From: PWQG01 sp050486205 | Lineage (GTDB): Bacteria > Pseudomonadota > Gammaproteobacteria > Pseudomonadales > Pseudohongiellaceae | DNA: 64,000 nucleotides | Reading direction: 5' to 3' | NCBI GenBank assembly: GCA_050486205.1 | Contig: JBJHCW010000002.1 | Coordinates: forward strand, 124,001 to 188,000 | Part shown: in pieces, positions 36,333-44,456 of the stretch | Layout: each line of letters starts with the position of its first letter | Position numbering within the stretch: position 1 is the stretch's first letter | Made by a program: the position numbers and the translations under genes | The notes under the pieces: model-generated | The model's database searches: none | What the model saw: the letters and a program-made list of their open reading frames with translations, nothing else | Told to the model about the DNA's origin: nothing

Positions 36333-36437
36333 GCGCAGCCTTTTTGCCGCCAATCACTCTCACCGGCGCGCAGGCATGGAGCGGTCAACCCACCAATCCG
36401 GCCCGAGAGCACATTGAGACCGAACCGAGGAAGTACA

Positions 36438-36647
36438 ATGAAAGCCGACATCCACCCCAACTATCAAGCCATCAAGGCGACCTGCAGTTGCGGCAACGTG
36501 ATCGAGACCCGATCCACGATTGGCAAGGACATCCTGATTGAAGTGTGTTCGGACTGCCACCCGTTCTATACGGGCAAGCAGAAGATTCTGGACAGCGCAG
36601 GGCGCGTTGACCGCTTCAACCGCCGCTTCACCAAGCGCAGCGTCTGA
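36438..36647 (+). CDS. rpmE: 50S ribosomal protein L31 (zinc-binding type)
   Basis: A 69-residue protein starting MKADIHPNYQAIKATCSCGN. Four Cys (CSC at about 16/18, and CSDCHPFYTGKQ at about 37/40) form the zinc site of the C+ form, as opposed to the zinc-free paralogue used in zinc starvation. The rpmE-priA proximity is conserved. GAGGAAG lies close upstream of the ATG. Confidence 0.97.
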   Translation: MKADIHPNYQAIKATCSCGNVIETRSTIGKDILIEVCSDCHPFYTGKQKILDSAGRVDRFNRRFTKRSV

Positions 36648-36668
36648 TCAGCCACTCAGGTCCAGCTA

Positions 36669-36687
36669 CCCCGGCGCGCCGGGGTTT
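36669..36687 (+). terminator. Hairpin after rpmE
   Basis: A CCCCGG/CCGGGG stem with CGCG loop (36669-36684) lies 22 bases past the rpmE stop and is followed by only TTT. The stem is strong but the T-run poor, so termination is likely but not certain. It also lies just past the end of the convergent chorismate mutase gene. Confidence 0.5.
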
Positions 36688-36721
36688 CCCCCTGAGCAGC
36701 GCAGGCGCGGCACCAATCCGA

Positions 36722-37024
36722 TCAGGGTTTCTGCCGCGCTCTGATGCGTTCGTGGTTCTGAACCACCTCCCGCATGATACCCGAGAGTATGTCGCTGACC
36801 AGCTCCGGGTTCAGTTCGTGCTTTTCACACAATTCGCGAATCCGCAGCAGCTTGTCCTGCTCCCGACTGCCATCAAATGATTCCAGGTTTTCCCTGGCCT
36901 TGATTTCGCCCACGCGCCGCGTGAGCGCAAACCGGTTTGCCAACAGCAATACCAGCGCCTGATCCAGTCGATCAATCTGATCTCTCAACTCCAGTAATTC
37001 CGAGGGCACGGACGCCTTGCTCAT
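36722..37024 (-). CDS. Chorismate mutase, AroQ-type
   Basis: A 100-residue all-helical monofunctional chorismate mutase that converts chorismate to prephenate. Family features are the N-terminal helix LLELRDQIDRLDQALVLLLANR (active-site Arg from the partner subunit), the catalytic RxxxVGEIKA segment, then SREQDKLLRIRE and the C-terminal helix VSDILSGIMREVVQNHE. ATG 37024 (MSKASVPSE) is chosen. It is divergent from priA. There is no fused prephenate dehydratase or dehydrogenase. Confidence 0.88.
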   Translation of the reverse strand: MSKASVPSELLELRDQIDRLDQALVLLLANRFALTRRVGEIKARENLESFDGSREQDKLLRIRELCEKHELNPELVSDILSGIMREVVQNHERIRARQKP

Positions 37025-37142
37025 CAAGCAGATCCTCTTTTCAATTCCGGCTGGCAGTATAAAGCAAGCCCGGAAGATGTCCACGTATCAGCCTCTGTCT
37101 GCTACCATGTCCGGCTCTTTTTATGAAGGAACGCGTCGCCCC

Positions 37143-39188
37143 ATGCCGCAGGCACAGCCCCCCCTGTTATTGCGTATTGCCGTGCCCTCGCCCCTGCGCC
37201 GCAGCTTCGATTATCTGCTGCCGGAGGGCATGGACACTCAGCAGGCAAAACAGCTTCCCGCCGGCCTTCGGGTGCGCGTGCCGTTTGGCAAGCGACGTCT
37301 GGTCGGCATTCTGCTGGGACACAGCACACAGTCCGATGTACCCTCGTCCAAGCTGCGCCCGGCCCTGGAAATCATCGATGAACACCCCCTGATTCCGGCA
37401 CACCTGCTGACGCTGTGCCAGTGGGCTGCCGAATACTACCAGCACCCCATCGGTGAGGTCCTGCACAGCCTCATGCCGGTCGCTCTGCGCCAGGGCAAGG
37501 CCGCTGAGTCCCGCCCTCACAGTAGCGATAATGACAATAACAGTGCGCGCGGCACAGGCAACGCACTGACGCTCAACGCCGAGCAGGAGCATGCGGTGTC
37601 CAGTATCGTGGCCGCCAGCGGCACCTATCACTGCTTCCTGCTCGATGGCATCACCGGCAGCGGGAAAACCGAAGTCTATCTGCAGGCCATGACTGACGTA
37701 CTGGCAAAGGGCAGACAGGTGTTGGTGCTGGTGCCCGAAATCAGCCTCACACCGCAGACATTGGCCCGGTTCCGTGAACGCTTTGAGTGCGAGCTGGCCG
37801 TGCTGCATTCAGGGCTTACCGATCGCCAGCGGCTCAACGCCTGGCTGCAGGCCGCATCCGGTAAAGCAGGCATCGTCATTGGTACCCGTTCAGCGGTCTT
37901 CACGCCCATGGCAGCGCCGGGCATGATCATCATAGATGAAGAGCATGACAGTGCATTCAAACAACAGGATGGTTTTCGTTATTCAGCCCGCGACCTGGCC
38001 GTCATGCGCGCAAGGCGCGAATCGGTCCCGGTGGTCCTGGGCTCTGCCACACCCTGTCTGGAAAGCCTTCACAACGCCCTGCAGGGGCGCTACCACCATC
38101 TGCGCCTGACCCGACGTCCCGGTAACAGTCGACCGTCCCGGTTTGAATTACTGGACATCAATGGTCCGCCACCCCCGGATGGCATCTCAACGGCGCTGAT
38201 CAAACGCATAGGCGACCATCTGCAACGTGGCACCCAGGTTCTGGTGTTCATCAATCGCAGAGGCTTTGCGCCCGTGCTGCAGTGCAACGACTGCGGCTGG
38301 ATTGCCGAATGTACGCACTGTGATGCGCGTCTTACCCTGCACCGGGCACCTGCTCATCTGCGCTGTCACCATTGCGACCGACCCGAGCCGGTGCGTCGCC
38401 ACTGCCCGGACTGTCAGTCCGACCGGCTGTCTGCCATTGGCTTGGGGACCGAGCGCACCGAAGTCGCATTGCAATCACTGTTTCCACAGACTCGTGTGAT
38501 ACGCATCGACCGCGATTCGACCCGGCGCAAGAATGAACTGGATAATCTGCTGAATGAAGTGCAGACCGGCGAGCCCTGCATTCTGGTGGGCACCCAGATG
38601 CTGGCAAAGGGACATCACTTCCCTGCCGTGACCCTGGTGGCGGTGCTGGATGCGGACAGCGGTCTTTTCAGCGCTGACTTTCGTGGCCAGGAACAGATGG
38701 CGCAGCTACTGATTCAGGTGGCCGGCAGGGCCGGCCGCGCCGACAGCCCCGGCGAGGTCGTTGTACAGACCCGCCACGCCACCCATCAGGCACTGGTCAC
38801 ACTGACCAGCGAAGGCTACCATGCCTTTGCCACCATGCTGCTGGACGAGCGACATGCCACCCACATGCCGCCTTTCAGTCACCTGGCCCTGTTCCGGGCC
38901 GAAGCGGTCAGCAGCTCAGCGCCTGCCGATTTTCTTGAGCGCCTTCGCACCCTGCTGGAACCGGTCATTGCACAGACTTCGGGGCTGCACAGCATACAGC
39001 TCAGTGGCCCCTGGCCAGCACCCATGGAAAAGCGCGCAGGCCGGTTTCGAGCACAGTTGCTGCTCAAGGCCAGCGAACGGGCACCGCTGCAACGACTGCT
39101 GGCGTGGGCGTGCCAGCACCTGGAAGCGGAGCCGGACAGTCGCCGGGTACGCTGGTCAGTGGACGTGGATCCGCTGGATATGTTGTAG
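37143..39188 (+). CDS. priA: Primosomal replication-restart helicase PriA
   Basis: Recognises stalled forks and reloads DnaB. From ATG 37143 the protein has 681 residues: a 3'-DNA-binding domain (RIAVPSPLRRSFDYLLPEGM, LRVRVPFGKRRLVGIL), Walker A GITGSGKTEVYLQAM, the DEEH box IIIDEEHDSAFKQQ, motif IV-VI segments, and eight zinc-binding Cys (LQCNDCGWIAECTHC, RCHHCDR, RRHCPDCQSD) between the helicase lobes. The start is uncertain; in-frame ATGs at 37107 and earlier exist but add non-family sequence. Confidence 0.95.
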   Translation: MPQAQPPLLLRIAVPSPLRRSFDYLLPEGMDTQQAKQLPAGLRVRVPFGKRRLVGILLGHSTQSDVPSSKLRPALEIIDEHPLIPAHLLTLCQWAAEYYQHPIGEVLHSLMPVALRQGKAAESRPHSSDNDNNSARGTGNALTLNAEQEHAVSSIVAASGTYHCFLLDGITGSGKTEVYLQAMTDVLAKGRQVLVLVPEISLTPQTLARFRERFECELAVLHSGLTDRQRLNAWLQAASGKAGIVIGTRSAVFTPMAAPGMIIIDEEHDSAFKQQDGFRYSARDLAVMRARRESVPVVLGSATPCLESLHNALQGRYHHLRLTRRPGNSRPSRFELLDINGPPPPDGISTALIKRIGDHLQRGTQVLVFINRRGFAPVLQCNDCGWIAECTHCDARLTLHRAPAHLRCHHCDRPEPVRRHCPDCQSDRLSAIGLGTERTEVALQSLFPQTRVIRIDRDSTRRKNELDNLLNEVQTGEPCILVGTQMLAKGHHFPAVTLVAVLDADSGLFSADFRGQEQMAQLLIQVAGRAGRADSPGEVVVQTRHATHQALVTLTSEGYHAFATMLLDERHATHMPPFSHLALFRAEAVSSSAPADFLERLRTLLEPVIAQTSGLHSIQLSGPWPAPMEKRAGRFRAQLLLKASERAPLQRLLAWACQHLEAEPDSRRVRWSVDVDPLDML

Positions 39189-39255
39189 TTTGTTTGCACC
39201 CGCCGGATAATACATCGGCTTCCATGTCGGAACGGAACCGGAGTCAGCCACTGAG

Positions 39256-39966
39256 ATGGTCCAGGATTTTGCCAAAACCCCCAAGTCGCCTGTTGAATTT
39301 GCGCCGGAACCGGCCGCACCTGCTTCGCCGGCGCCCTGGAGCCTGCTGATCACGGGACTGGTCACCGGCCTCGCACTTGGTTTGTTCGTCAGTTTTCTGG
39401 CCTATATCTCCGGTGTATTGCCGGCATTGCCGTCTCAGCAACAATCGGGACTGATCAGTGTGCCGGTCAGCAACGACACGGGTGAGGAGGACAACGCGCT
39501 GTCCGAAGAGCTTGAGCGAGCTGCCGCGCGCCTGCAACTGGAGTTCTACCGGGAGCTGCCGAACTACGAAGTGGTCGTGGATGCAACGCCACTGGATCTG
39601 CCGCCGTCCCAGCGCCGACAGTCACAAACCGAAACCGCGCCGGAAACCGTCGGCCAGGACAGCGGAACGGGCGCTGGAACCGACAGCCAGACAGCGGCAG
39701 CGGCCACAACCACGCCGGCACCTACGGCGAGCGGTTCCTACATGATTCAGGCGGGCGCTTTCCAGCAGCAGAACGCGGCCACTGCCCAGCGGGAGCGACT
39801 GCTGGCGCTGGGCCTGAATGCGCAGGTCAAGCAGGAGGCGCTGCTGGGACGCAATCTGTACCTGGTCCAGAGCGGCCCGTACACACGCGAACAGGCAGTG
39901 CAGGTGGAGCGTATTCTGCGCGGCAGCAACATAGACAATATGCGCGTCACCCTGGGCAATCGGTGA
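39256..39966 (+). CDS. SPOR-domain cell-division protein, FtsN-like
   Basis: A 236-residue bitopic inner-membrane protein: a cytoplasmic Pro/Ala-rich tail (1-25), one membrane helix (about 28-52), a periplasmic linker rich in Gln, Thr and Ala, and a C-terminal SPOR domain (about 160-236, SYMIQAGAFQQQNAATAQRE, YLVQSGPYTREQAVQVE) that binds denuded glycan at the septum. Position between priA and hslV is that of ftsN in E. coli and of the SPOR gene in Pseudomonas, where argS usually intervenes; argS is missing here. Confidence 0.85.
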   Translation: MVQDFAKTPKSPVEFAPEPAAPASPAPWSLLITGLVTGLALGLFVSFLAYISGVLPALPSQQQSGLISVPVSNDTGEEDNALSEELERAAARLQLEFYRELPNYEVVVDATPLDLPPSQRRQSQTETAPETVGQDSGTGAGTDSQTAAAATTTPAPTASGSYMIQAGAFQQQNAATAQRERLLALGLNAQVKQEALLGRNLYLVQSGPYTREQAVQVERILRGSNIDNMRVTLGNR

Positions 39967-40053
39967 ATCGCGGCTTGAAACCGAGCCTCTCACCCCCATA
40001 TCAGAGACTTGCACACGCATTCCGCTGACCCATTCATTTCAAGGAGAGCCGTT

Positions 40054-40596
40054 TTGCAGCAATATCGCGGCACCACCATTGTTTCTGTCCGACGCGGCAA
40101 TACCGTTGTTGTAGGCGGCGACGGACAGGTCTCACAGGGCAATACCATACTCAAGGGCAACGCACGCAAGGTGCGCCGTCTCTACAAGGATCAGGTGCTG
40201 GCCGGATTTGCCGGAGGCACCGCCGATGCTTTCACGCTGTTTGAGCGCTTCGAAGAGCAACTGGAAAAGCACCATGGCAAACTGGTGCGCGCCGCAGTCG
40301 AGTTGGCCAAACTGTGGCGCACAGATCGCGCCCTGCGACGCCTGGAGGCACTGCTGGTTGTGGCCGATCGGGAGTCCTCGCTGATCATCACCGGCAACGG
40401 TGACGTGATCGAACCGGAGGACAACATCATGGCCATCGGCAGCGGCGGCAGTTATGCCCAGGCAGCCGCCAAGGCACTGCTGACACACACCGAGCTGGAC
40501 GCACGCACCATTGTCGAGAGCAGTCTCTCCATCGCAGCCGACATCTGTGTCTACACCAACCATAATCACGTCATTGAAGAATTGCAGGACAAATGA
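40054..40596 (+). CDS. hslV: ATP-dependent protease subunit HslV
   Basis: The peptidase ring of the HslVU (ClpQY) protease. The best start is TTG 40054, preceded by AAGGAGAG five bases upstream, giving 180 residues starting MQQYRGTTIVSVRRGNTVVV. The catalytic N-terminal Thr would be Thr7, so a six-residue propeptide must be removed, unlike the E. coli form where only Met precedes it. Other family blocks are GFAGGTADAFTLFERFE, RTDRALRRLEALLVVAD and AIGSGGSYAQAAA. hslU follows by 3 bp. Confidence 0.96.
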   Translation: MQQYRGTTIVSVRRGNTVVVGGDGQVSQGNTILKGNARKVRRLYKDQVLAGFAGGTADAFTLFERFEEQLEKHHGKLVRAAVELAKLWRTDRALRRLEALLVVADRESSLIITGNGDVIEPEDNIMAIGSGGSYAQAAAKALLTHTELDARTIVESSLSIAADICVYTNHNHVIEELQDK

Positions 40597-40599
40597 TTT

Positions 40600-41955
40600 A
40601 TGTCACACATGACCCCTCGTGAGATTGCCTCGGAGCTGGACAAGCACATCATAGGGCAGAAATCGGCCAAGCGCGCCGTGGCGATTGCACTGCGCAATCG
40701 CTGGCGTCGCATGCAACTGACCGACAGCATCCGTCAGGAGATCACTCCCAAGAACATCCTCATGATCGGCCCCACCGGTGTCGGCAAGACCGAAATCGCA
40801 CGACGTTTGGCGCGTCTGGCCAATGCGCCCTTTATCAAGGTGGAAGCCACCAAGTTCACTGAAGTCGGCTATGTCGGTCGTGACGTGGAGTCCATTGTCC
40901 GGGATCTGGCCGATGTGGCGGTGAAGATGCTGCGTGAGCAGGAAGTGGCAAAAGTGCAGCACCGGGCCGCGGACGCTGCCGAAGAGCGCATCCTGGATGC
41001 CCTGCTGCCCCCTGCGCGCCGGGATGGCAACAGCGCGGCCGCCGCTGAACCCCACCGCACAGACGCTGACAACACCACGCGCCAGATGTTTCGCAAGAAG
41101 TTGCGTGAAGGCGAGCTGGATGAGCGTGAAATCGAGATTCGTGTCAGCGACCCCGCCAGTTCTGTGGAGATCATGGCCCCACCCGGGCTGGAGGAGATGA
41201 CCAGTCAATTGAAGAACATGTTCTCCAACATGAACACAGGCCGCAAACAGAACCGCCGTATGCCGATCAGGGAAGCCTTCAAGGCCCTGAAAGATGAAGA
41301 AGCGGCAAAACTGATCAACGAGGAAGAAATCAAGAACCGAGCCATCGAGGCCACAGAACAGACCGGCATCGTTTTCATCGACGAAATCGACAAGGTGACT
41401 GTGCGTAATGACACCGGCCAGAGCGGTGTGTCTCGCGAAGGTGTGCAGCGTGACCTGCTGCCCCTGATCGAAGGTTCCACGGTCACCACCAAGTACGGTA
41501 GTGTGAAGACCGATCACATTCTTTTCATTGCCTCCGGCGCCTTCCATCTGTCCAAACCCTCGGATCTGATTCCTGAGCTGCAGGGGCGACTGCCTATCCG
41601 GGTAGAGCTCGATGCGCTCAATGCCGGTGACTTTGAGCGCATTCTCACCGAACCCAACGCTTCCCTGACCGAACAGTACATTGCCCTGCTGGGCACCGAA
41701 GGTGTCACCCTGCGTTTTACCGAAGATGGCATATCAAAGATTGCCGAGACAGCGTGGCGGGTGAACGAGCGCACAGAGAACATCGGCGCACGCCGTCTGC
41801 ACACCGTGATGGAGCGGCTGCTGGAAGACCTGTCCTTTGGTGCATCGGACTACGCCCTGTCCGAGCGCAGGGAAATGGTCATTGACGCAGCCTATGTCGA
41901 AGGGCAGCTTGAAGACCTGTCGCAGAACGAAGACCTGAGTCGTTTCATACTCTGA
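40600..41955 (+). CDS. hslU: ATP-dependent protease ATPase subunit HslU
   Basis: The AAA+ unfoldase that feeds HslV. The 451 residues include the N-terminal ELDKHIIGQKSAKRAVAIAL, Walker A IGPTGVGKTEIARRLA, the pore loop FTEVGYVGRDVESI, the intermediate I-domain (about 110-240), Walker B GIVFIDEIDKV, sensor and arginine-finger segments GRLPIRVEL and NIGARRLHTVMER, and the C-terminal LSRFIL tail that docks into HslV. Confidence 0.98.
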   Translation: MSHMTPREIASELDKHIIGQKSAKRAVAIALRNRWRRMQLTDSIRQEITPKNILMIGPTGVGKTEIARRLARLANAPFIKVEATKFTEVGYVGRDVESIVRDLADVAVKMLREQEVAKVQHRAADAAEERILDALLPPARRDGNSAAAAEPHRTDADNTTRQMFRKKLREGELDEREIEIRVSDPASSVEIMAPPGLEEMTSQLKNMFSNMNTGRKQNRRMPIREAFKALKDEEAAKLINEEEIKNRAIEATEQTGIVFIDEIDKVTVRNDTGQSGVSREGVQRDLLPLIEGSTVTTKYGSVKTDHILFIASGAFHLSKPSDLIPELQGRLPIRVELDALNAGDFERILTEPNASLTEQYIALLGTEGVTLRFTEDGISKIAETAWRVNERTENIGARRLHTVMERLLEDLSFGASDYALSERREMVIDAAYVEGQLEDLSQNEDLSRFIL

Positions 41956-42365
41956 TGAGCCGCGTACCGCAGCAGATCCAGCTCCACCGCCAGTCGGCCA
42001 GGCTGACGCTGCGGTACGCTGACGGCACCAGATATGAGCTGCCTGCAGAGTTTCTGCGCGTGCACTCGCCCTCCGCGGACGTGCGCGGGCACGGCAGCGC
42101 CCAGGCCGTGTTGCAGACCGGCAAGCGCCAGGTCAGGATCAATCAGGTGGAAGTTGTGGGCAACTATGCCATCCGCCTGGTGTTTGACGACGGCCACGAG
42201 TCCGGCATCTACAGCTGGGACTATCTGGACGAGCTGGGTGAGCGTCAGGACGAACTGTGGCAGCGCTACACGGAACGGCTCAAGCAGGCTGGCGCCCGGC
42301 GCGATCCGTTGCCAGATGGTGTGCAAGCCATTAACATTGCGGACTCATCCGACAAGTCCGCCTGA
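41955..42365 (+). CDS. DUF971 (gamma-butyrobetaine hydroxylase-like N-terminal domain) protein
   Basis: A 136-residue protein whose first 105 residues match the DUF971/GBBH-like N domain: LTLRYADGTRYELPAEFLRV, VRINQVEVVGNYAIRLVFDD and SGIYSWDYLDELG. The biochemical role is not established. Its ATG overlaps the hslU stop (TGATG). The place between hslU and ubiE is conserved in gammaproteobacteria, which is the main contextual clue. Confidence 0.88.
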   Translation: MSRVPQQIQLHRQSARLTLRYADGTRYELPAEFLRVHSPSADVRGHGSAQAVLQTGKRQVRINQVEVVGNYAIRLVFDDGHESGIYSWDYLDELGERQDELWQRYTERLKQAGARRDPLPDGVQAINIADSSDKSA

Positions 42366-42388
42366 CCCGGCCGGAGCGCACGTTCCCC

Positions 42389-43183
42389 ATGCCCGAAACT
42401 CATCCCGACAGCCAGCAGGATCCCTCCTCCGACAACGGTGAAGCCCGAACCCATTTTGGTTACCAGCAGGTGCCGGTGACCGAAAAAGCCGAACGCGTGG
42501 GTCAGGTCTTCCATTCCGTGGCCAGGCGTTACGACATGATGAACGACCTGATCTCCCTGGGGACCCACCGCCTGATCAAACGCTTCACCATTGAGCTCAG
42601 CGGTGTGCGCCCGGGACAGTCGGTGCTGGACCTGGCAGGTGGCACCGGCGACTTCAGCCTGCGCTTCTCGCCGCTGGTGGGCCGCGAAGGCACGGTAGTG
42701 CTGGCAGACATCAATGCGTCCATGCTGCGTGTTGGCCGCGACCGCATAATAGACCAGGGCAGCGGTGACAATATCAGCATTGCCCAGGTCAACGCCGAAA
42801 AACTGCCGTTTGCCGAAGGCAGTTTCGACTGCATCTGTATTGCTTACGGCCTGCGCAATGTCACCGACAAGGACGCGGCGTTGCGCTCCATGCTCAACAG
42901 CCTGAAACCCGGCGGGCGCGCCCTGGTGCTGGAATTCTCCAAACCCCGTAACCCGCTGCTGGGACGCGCCTACAACGCCTGGTCCTCGCTCTGGCCGGCA
43001 GCCGGCAAACTGGTCACCGGCGACAGTGACAGCTACCGTTACCTGGTGGAATCCATCCGTATGCACCCGGACCAGGACACCTTGCTGGGCATGATGGAAA
43101 GCGCCGGTTTTGTGCGCTGCAAGTACCACAACATCATGGACGGCGTCTGCGCCATTCACATCGGCTACCGCGCGGACGACTGA
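42389..43183 (+). CDS. ubiE: Ubiquinone/menaquinone C-methyltransferase UbiE
   Basis: A SAM-dependent C-methylase of ubiquinone (and menaquinone) synthesis. The 264 residues contain FHSVARRYDMMNDLISLG, motif I VLDLAGGTGDFSLRF, AQVNAEKLPFAEGSFDCICI, YGLRNVTDKDAALRSM and LVLEFSKPRNPL. It is first of the ubi genes here: ubiE-ubiJ, then the buf cassette, then ubiB. Confidence 0.97.
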   Translation: MPETHPDSQQDPSSDNGEARTHFGYQQVPVTEKAERVGQVFHSVARRYDMMNDLISLGTHRLIKRFTIELSGVRPGQSVLDLAGGTGDFSLRFSPLVGREGTVVLADINASMLRVGRDRIIDQGSGDNISIAQVNAEKLPFAEGSFDCICIAYGLRNVTDKDAALRSMLNSLKPGGRALVLEFSKPRNPLLGRAYNAWSSLWPAAGKLVTGDSDSYRYLVESIRMHPDQDTLLGMMESAGFVRCKYHNIMDGVCAIHIGYRADD

Positions 43184-43191
43184 GGCTGACC

Positions 43192-43824
43192 ATGAACTTT
43201 CTGCTCAGTACCACCCTGCCGGTTGCAGAACGCCTGTTCAACACGGCGCTGGATATGGATCCGCTCAGCGCCGCAAAACTGCACCGCATTGGCCCGGGAA
43301 AGCGGCTGCTGATCAATTGCAGCGGCCCGGTGCCGGTACGTGTGTGGCTGGAGACGGGCGAGGGTCGCCTCAGATTGCTGTCTGCCAGTGAAGACGCCGC
43401 CGACTGCACACTGAGCGGCGATGCGCGCGCATTGCTGACGCTGCTTGTCGGCGACAGCCGCAGCGCCCTGCAGTCCGGCCGTCTTAGCCTGGCTGGGGAC
43501 ACCGCGCTGGCTCAGGATCTGCAGCGTCTGCTGCGTGATCTGGATGTAGACTGGCAGGACCACCTGGCACCGCTGATCGGTGACCTGCCCACATGGCAGC
43601 TTCAGCGCCAGGGGCAGCGCGCTGCAGCACAGTGGCGGCGCAGCGCGGACCGTGTGCACAACACCATCGAAGAGTTCCTGCATGAGGAAAGTGGCTGGTT
43701 CCCTGCACCTGAGGAAATCACACAGTTCCAGGACCATCTGGAGGCACTTCGGCTCCAGATGGACAGGCTGGAAGCACGCAGTCACCAGCTCCGGCAGAGA
43801 CTTGCCCGATCTGCGACAAATTGA
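43192..43824 (+). CDS. ubiJ: Ubiquinone biosynthesis accessory factor UbiJ
   Basis: UbiJ organises the soluble Ubi complex and binds ubiquinone lipid intermediates through an SCP2-like domain. The 210 residues show the SCP2 fold (about 15-125, LRLLSASEDAADCTLSGDAR, GRLSLAGDTALAQDLQRLL), the linker WQDHLAPLIGDLPTWQL and a C-terminal coiled coil (about 165-205, LEALRLQMDRLEARSHQL). It begins 8 bp after ubiE. The usual next gene, ubiB, is displaced 2.3 kb downstream. Confidence 0.94.
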   Translation: MNFLLSTTLPVAERLFNTALDMDPLSAAKLHRIGPGKRLLINCSGPVPVRVWLETGEGRLRLLSASEDAADCTLSGDARALLTLLVGDSRSALQSGRLSLAGDTALAQDLQRLLRDLDVDWQDHLAPLIGDLPTWQLQRQGQRAAAQWRRSADRVHNTIEEFLHEESGWFPAPEEITQFQDHLEALRLQMDRLEARSHQLRQRLARSATN

Positions 43825-43844
43825 CACAGCACCCCCTCTGTCCC

Positions 43845-43872
43845 TTGTAATCGCCTCCCAGCCTGAGATAAT
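43845..43872 (+). promoter_or_regulatory. Candidate sigma-70 promoter of the buf-like cassette
   Basis: TTGTAA (43845-43850), a 16-bp spacer and GATAAT (43867-43872), located 55 bp before the precursor gene and just after the ubiJ stop. It suggests the cassette has its own promoter within the ubi transcription unit. No Fur or copper-regulator box was recognised. Confidence 0.45.
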
Positions 43873-43927
43873 CCGTAATCATCTGATTGTCGTACACAAA
43901 ATGTATTTTTCAGGAGCAGGTTCAGAA

Positions 43928-44389
43928 ATGAAGACTTCCGATGGAATCAAACTCGCGTCAGCAGCAGCGCTGCTTCTGGCCGGTTGCAGCAGTGACAATG
44001 TCACAGCGGCAGCGGAAATGCAGACCGGTGGTGAAGGCCCGGTCAAGGTCGCCCATTGCGAAGGCGTCATTGACAATGGACACGTCAGCATCAGCACGGG
44101 CAACGATGCCTTCTCAAGTGCCATGTGTACAGTGCTGGGCGGCAGCGCCGTCGGATCTCTGGCGACTCAGCCCGGCGAACATGTGGGTGGTGAGGTTATG
44201 CAAGTGACGTACTGCAACGACGTATTCACCTGCGCCGGACTCAGTGCCTGTGCCGGTAATGACAATGCCGCCTGTGCTGGTCAGAACGACTGTCACGGCA
44301 TCGGGTTCGTGGGTGTTTACACACCGGAGAAGAGCCTGTCTGACGAATTGTGCGTGAAATTGGGTGGCACGGTCCTGACAGCCATCTGA
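43928..44389 (+). CDS. Bufferin-type RiPP precursor (BufA2-like), Cys-rich lipoprotein
   Basis: A 153-residue exported protein. ATG 43928 has CAGGAGCAGG 7 bases upstream. The signal peptide ends in a perfect lipobox LAGC (Cys20), so the protein is likely lipid-anchored, where known bufferins are soluble periplasmic. Eight more Cys are at 44, 67, 96, 102, 108, 116, 122 and 142. Residues 102-125 read TCAGLSACAG, NAACAGQNDCHGIG, close to the CKGxNxCKGxG runs of BufA2 metallophore precursors, and end C-x-x-L-G-G. An earlier segment (Cys44-Cys67, CEGV...CTVLGG) repeats the layout of Cys122-Cys142 (CHGI...CVKLGG), suggesting internal duplication. The DUF692 and DUF2063 genes directly downstream support the RiPP assignment; function in copper handling is inferred. 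Confidence 0.75.
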   Translation: MKTSDGIKLASAAALLLAGCSSDNVTAAAEMQTGGEGPVKVAHCEGVIDNGHVSISTGNDAFSSAMCTVLGGSAVGSLATQPGEHVGGEVMQVTYCNDVFTCAGLSACAGNDNAACAGQNDCHGIGFVGVYTPEKSLSDELCVKLGGTVLTAI

Positions 44390-44397
44390 TGGCTGTC
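44377..44397 (+). promoter_or_regulatory. Intercistronic hairpin at the precursor stop codon
   Basis: A perfect 9-bp stem GACAGCCAT/ATGGCTGTC with loop CTG (44377-44385, 44389-44397) covers the precursor stop codon. There is no T-run, so it is probably an RNA-stabilising or partial-stop structure that could let the precursor be made in excess over the enzymes. Confidence 0.55.
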
Positions 44398-44402
44398 AAC
44401 AC

Positions 44403-44435
44403 CTGAGCACCCTCTGAGGATCCCCTGAGCATCCC
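44403..44435. repeat. Three-copy 11-bp tandem repeat before the MNIO gene
   Basis: CTGAGCACCCT, CTGAGGATCCC and CTGAGCATCCC stand head to tail (44403, 44414, 44425), followed by a partial CTG. The array lies between the hairpin and the ribosome site GGAGG of the DUF692 gene. Confidence 0.6.
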
Positions 44436-44456
44436 CTGCCTGACGGAGGCGCAGCC

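Noticed and set aside
40009..40053. Earlier start for hslV (reading HTHSADPFISRR)
   Set aside because: It has no ribosome site and adds residues unlike any HslV, while the TTG at 40054 has a near-perfect AAGGAGAG five bases upstream.
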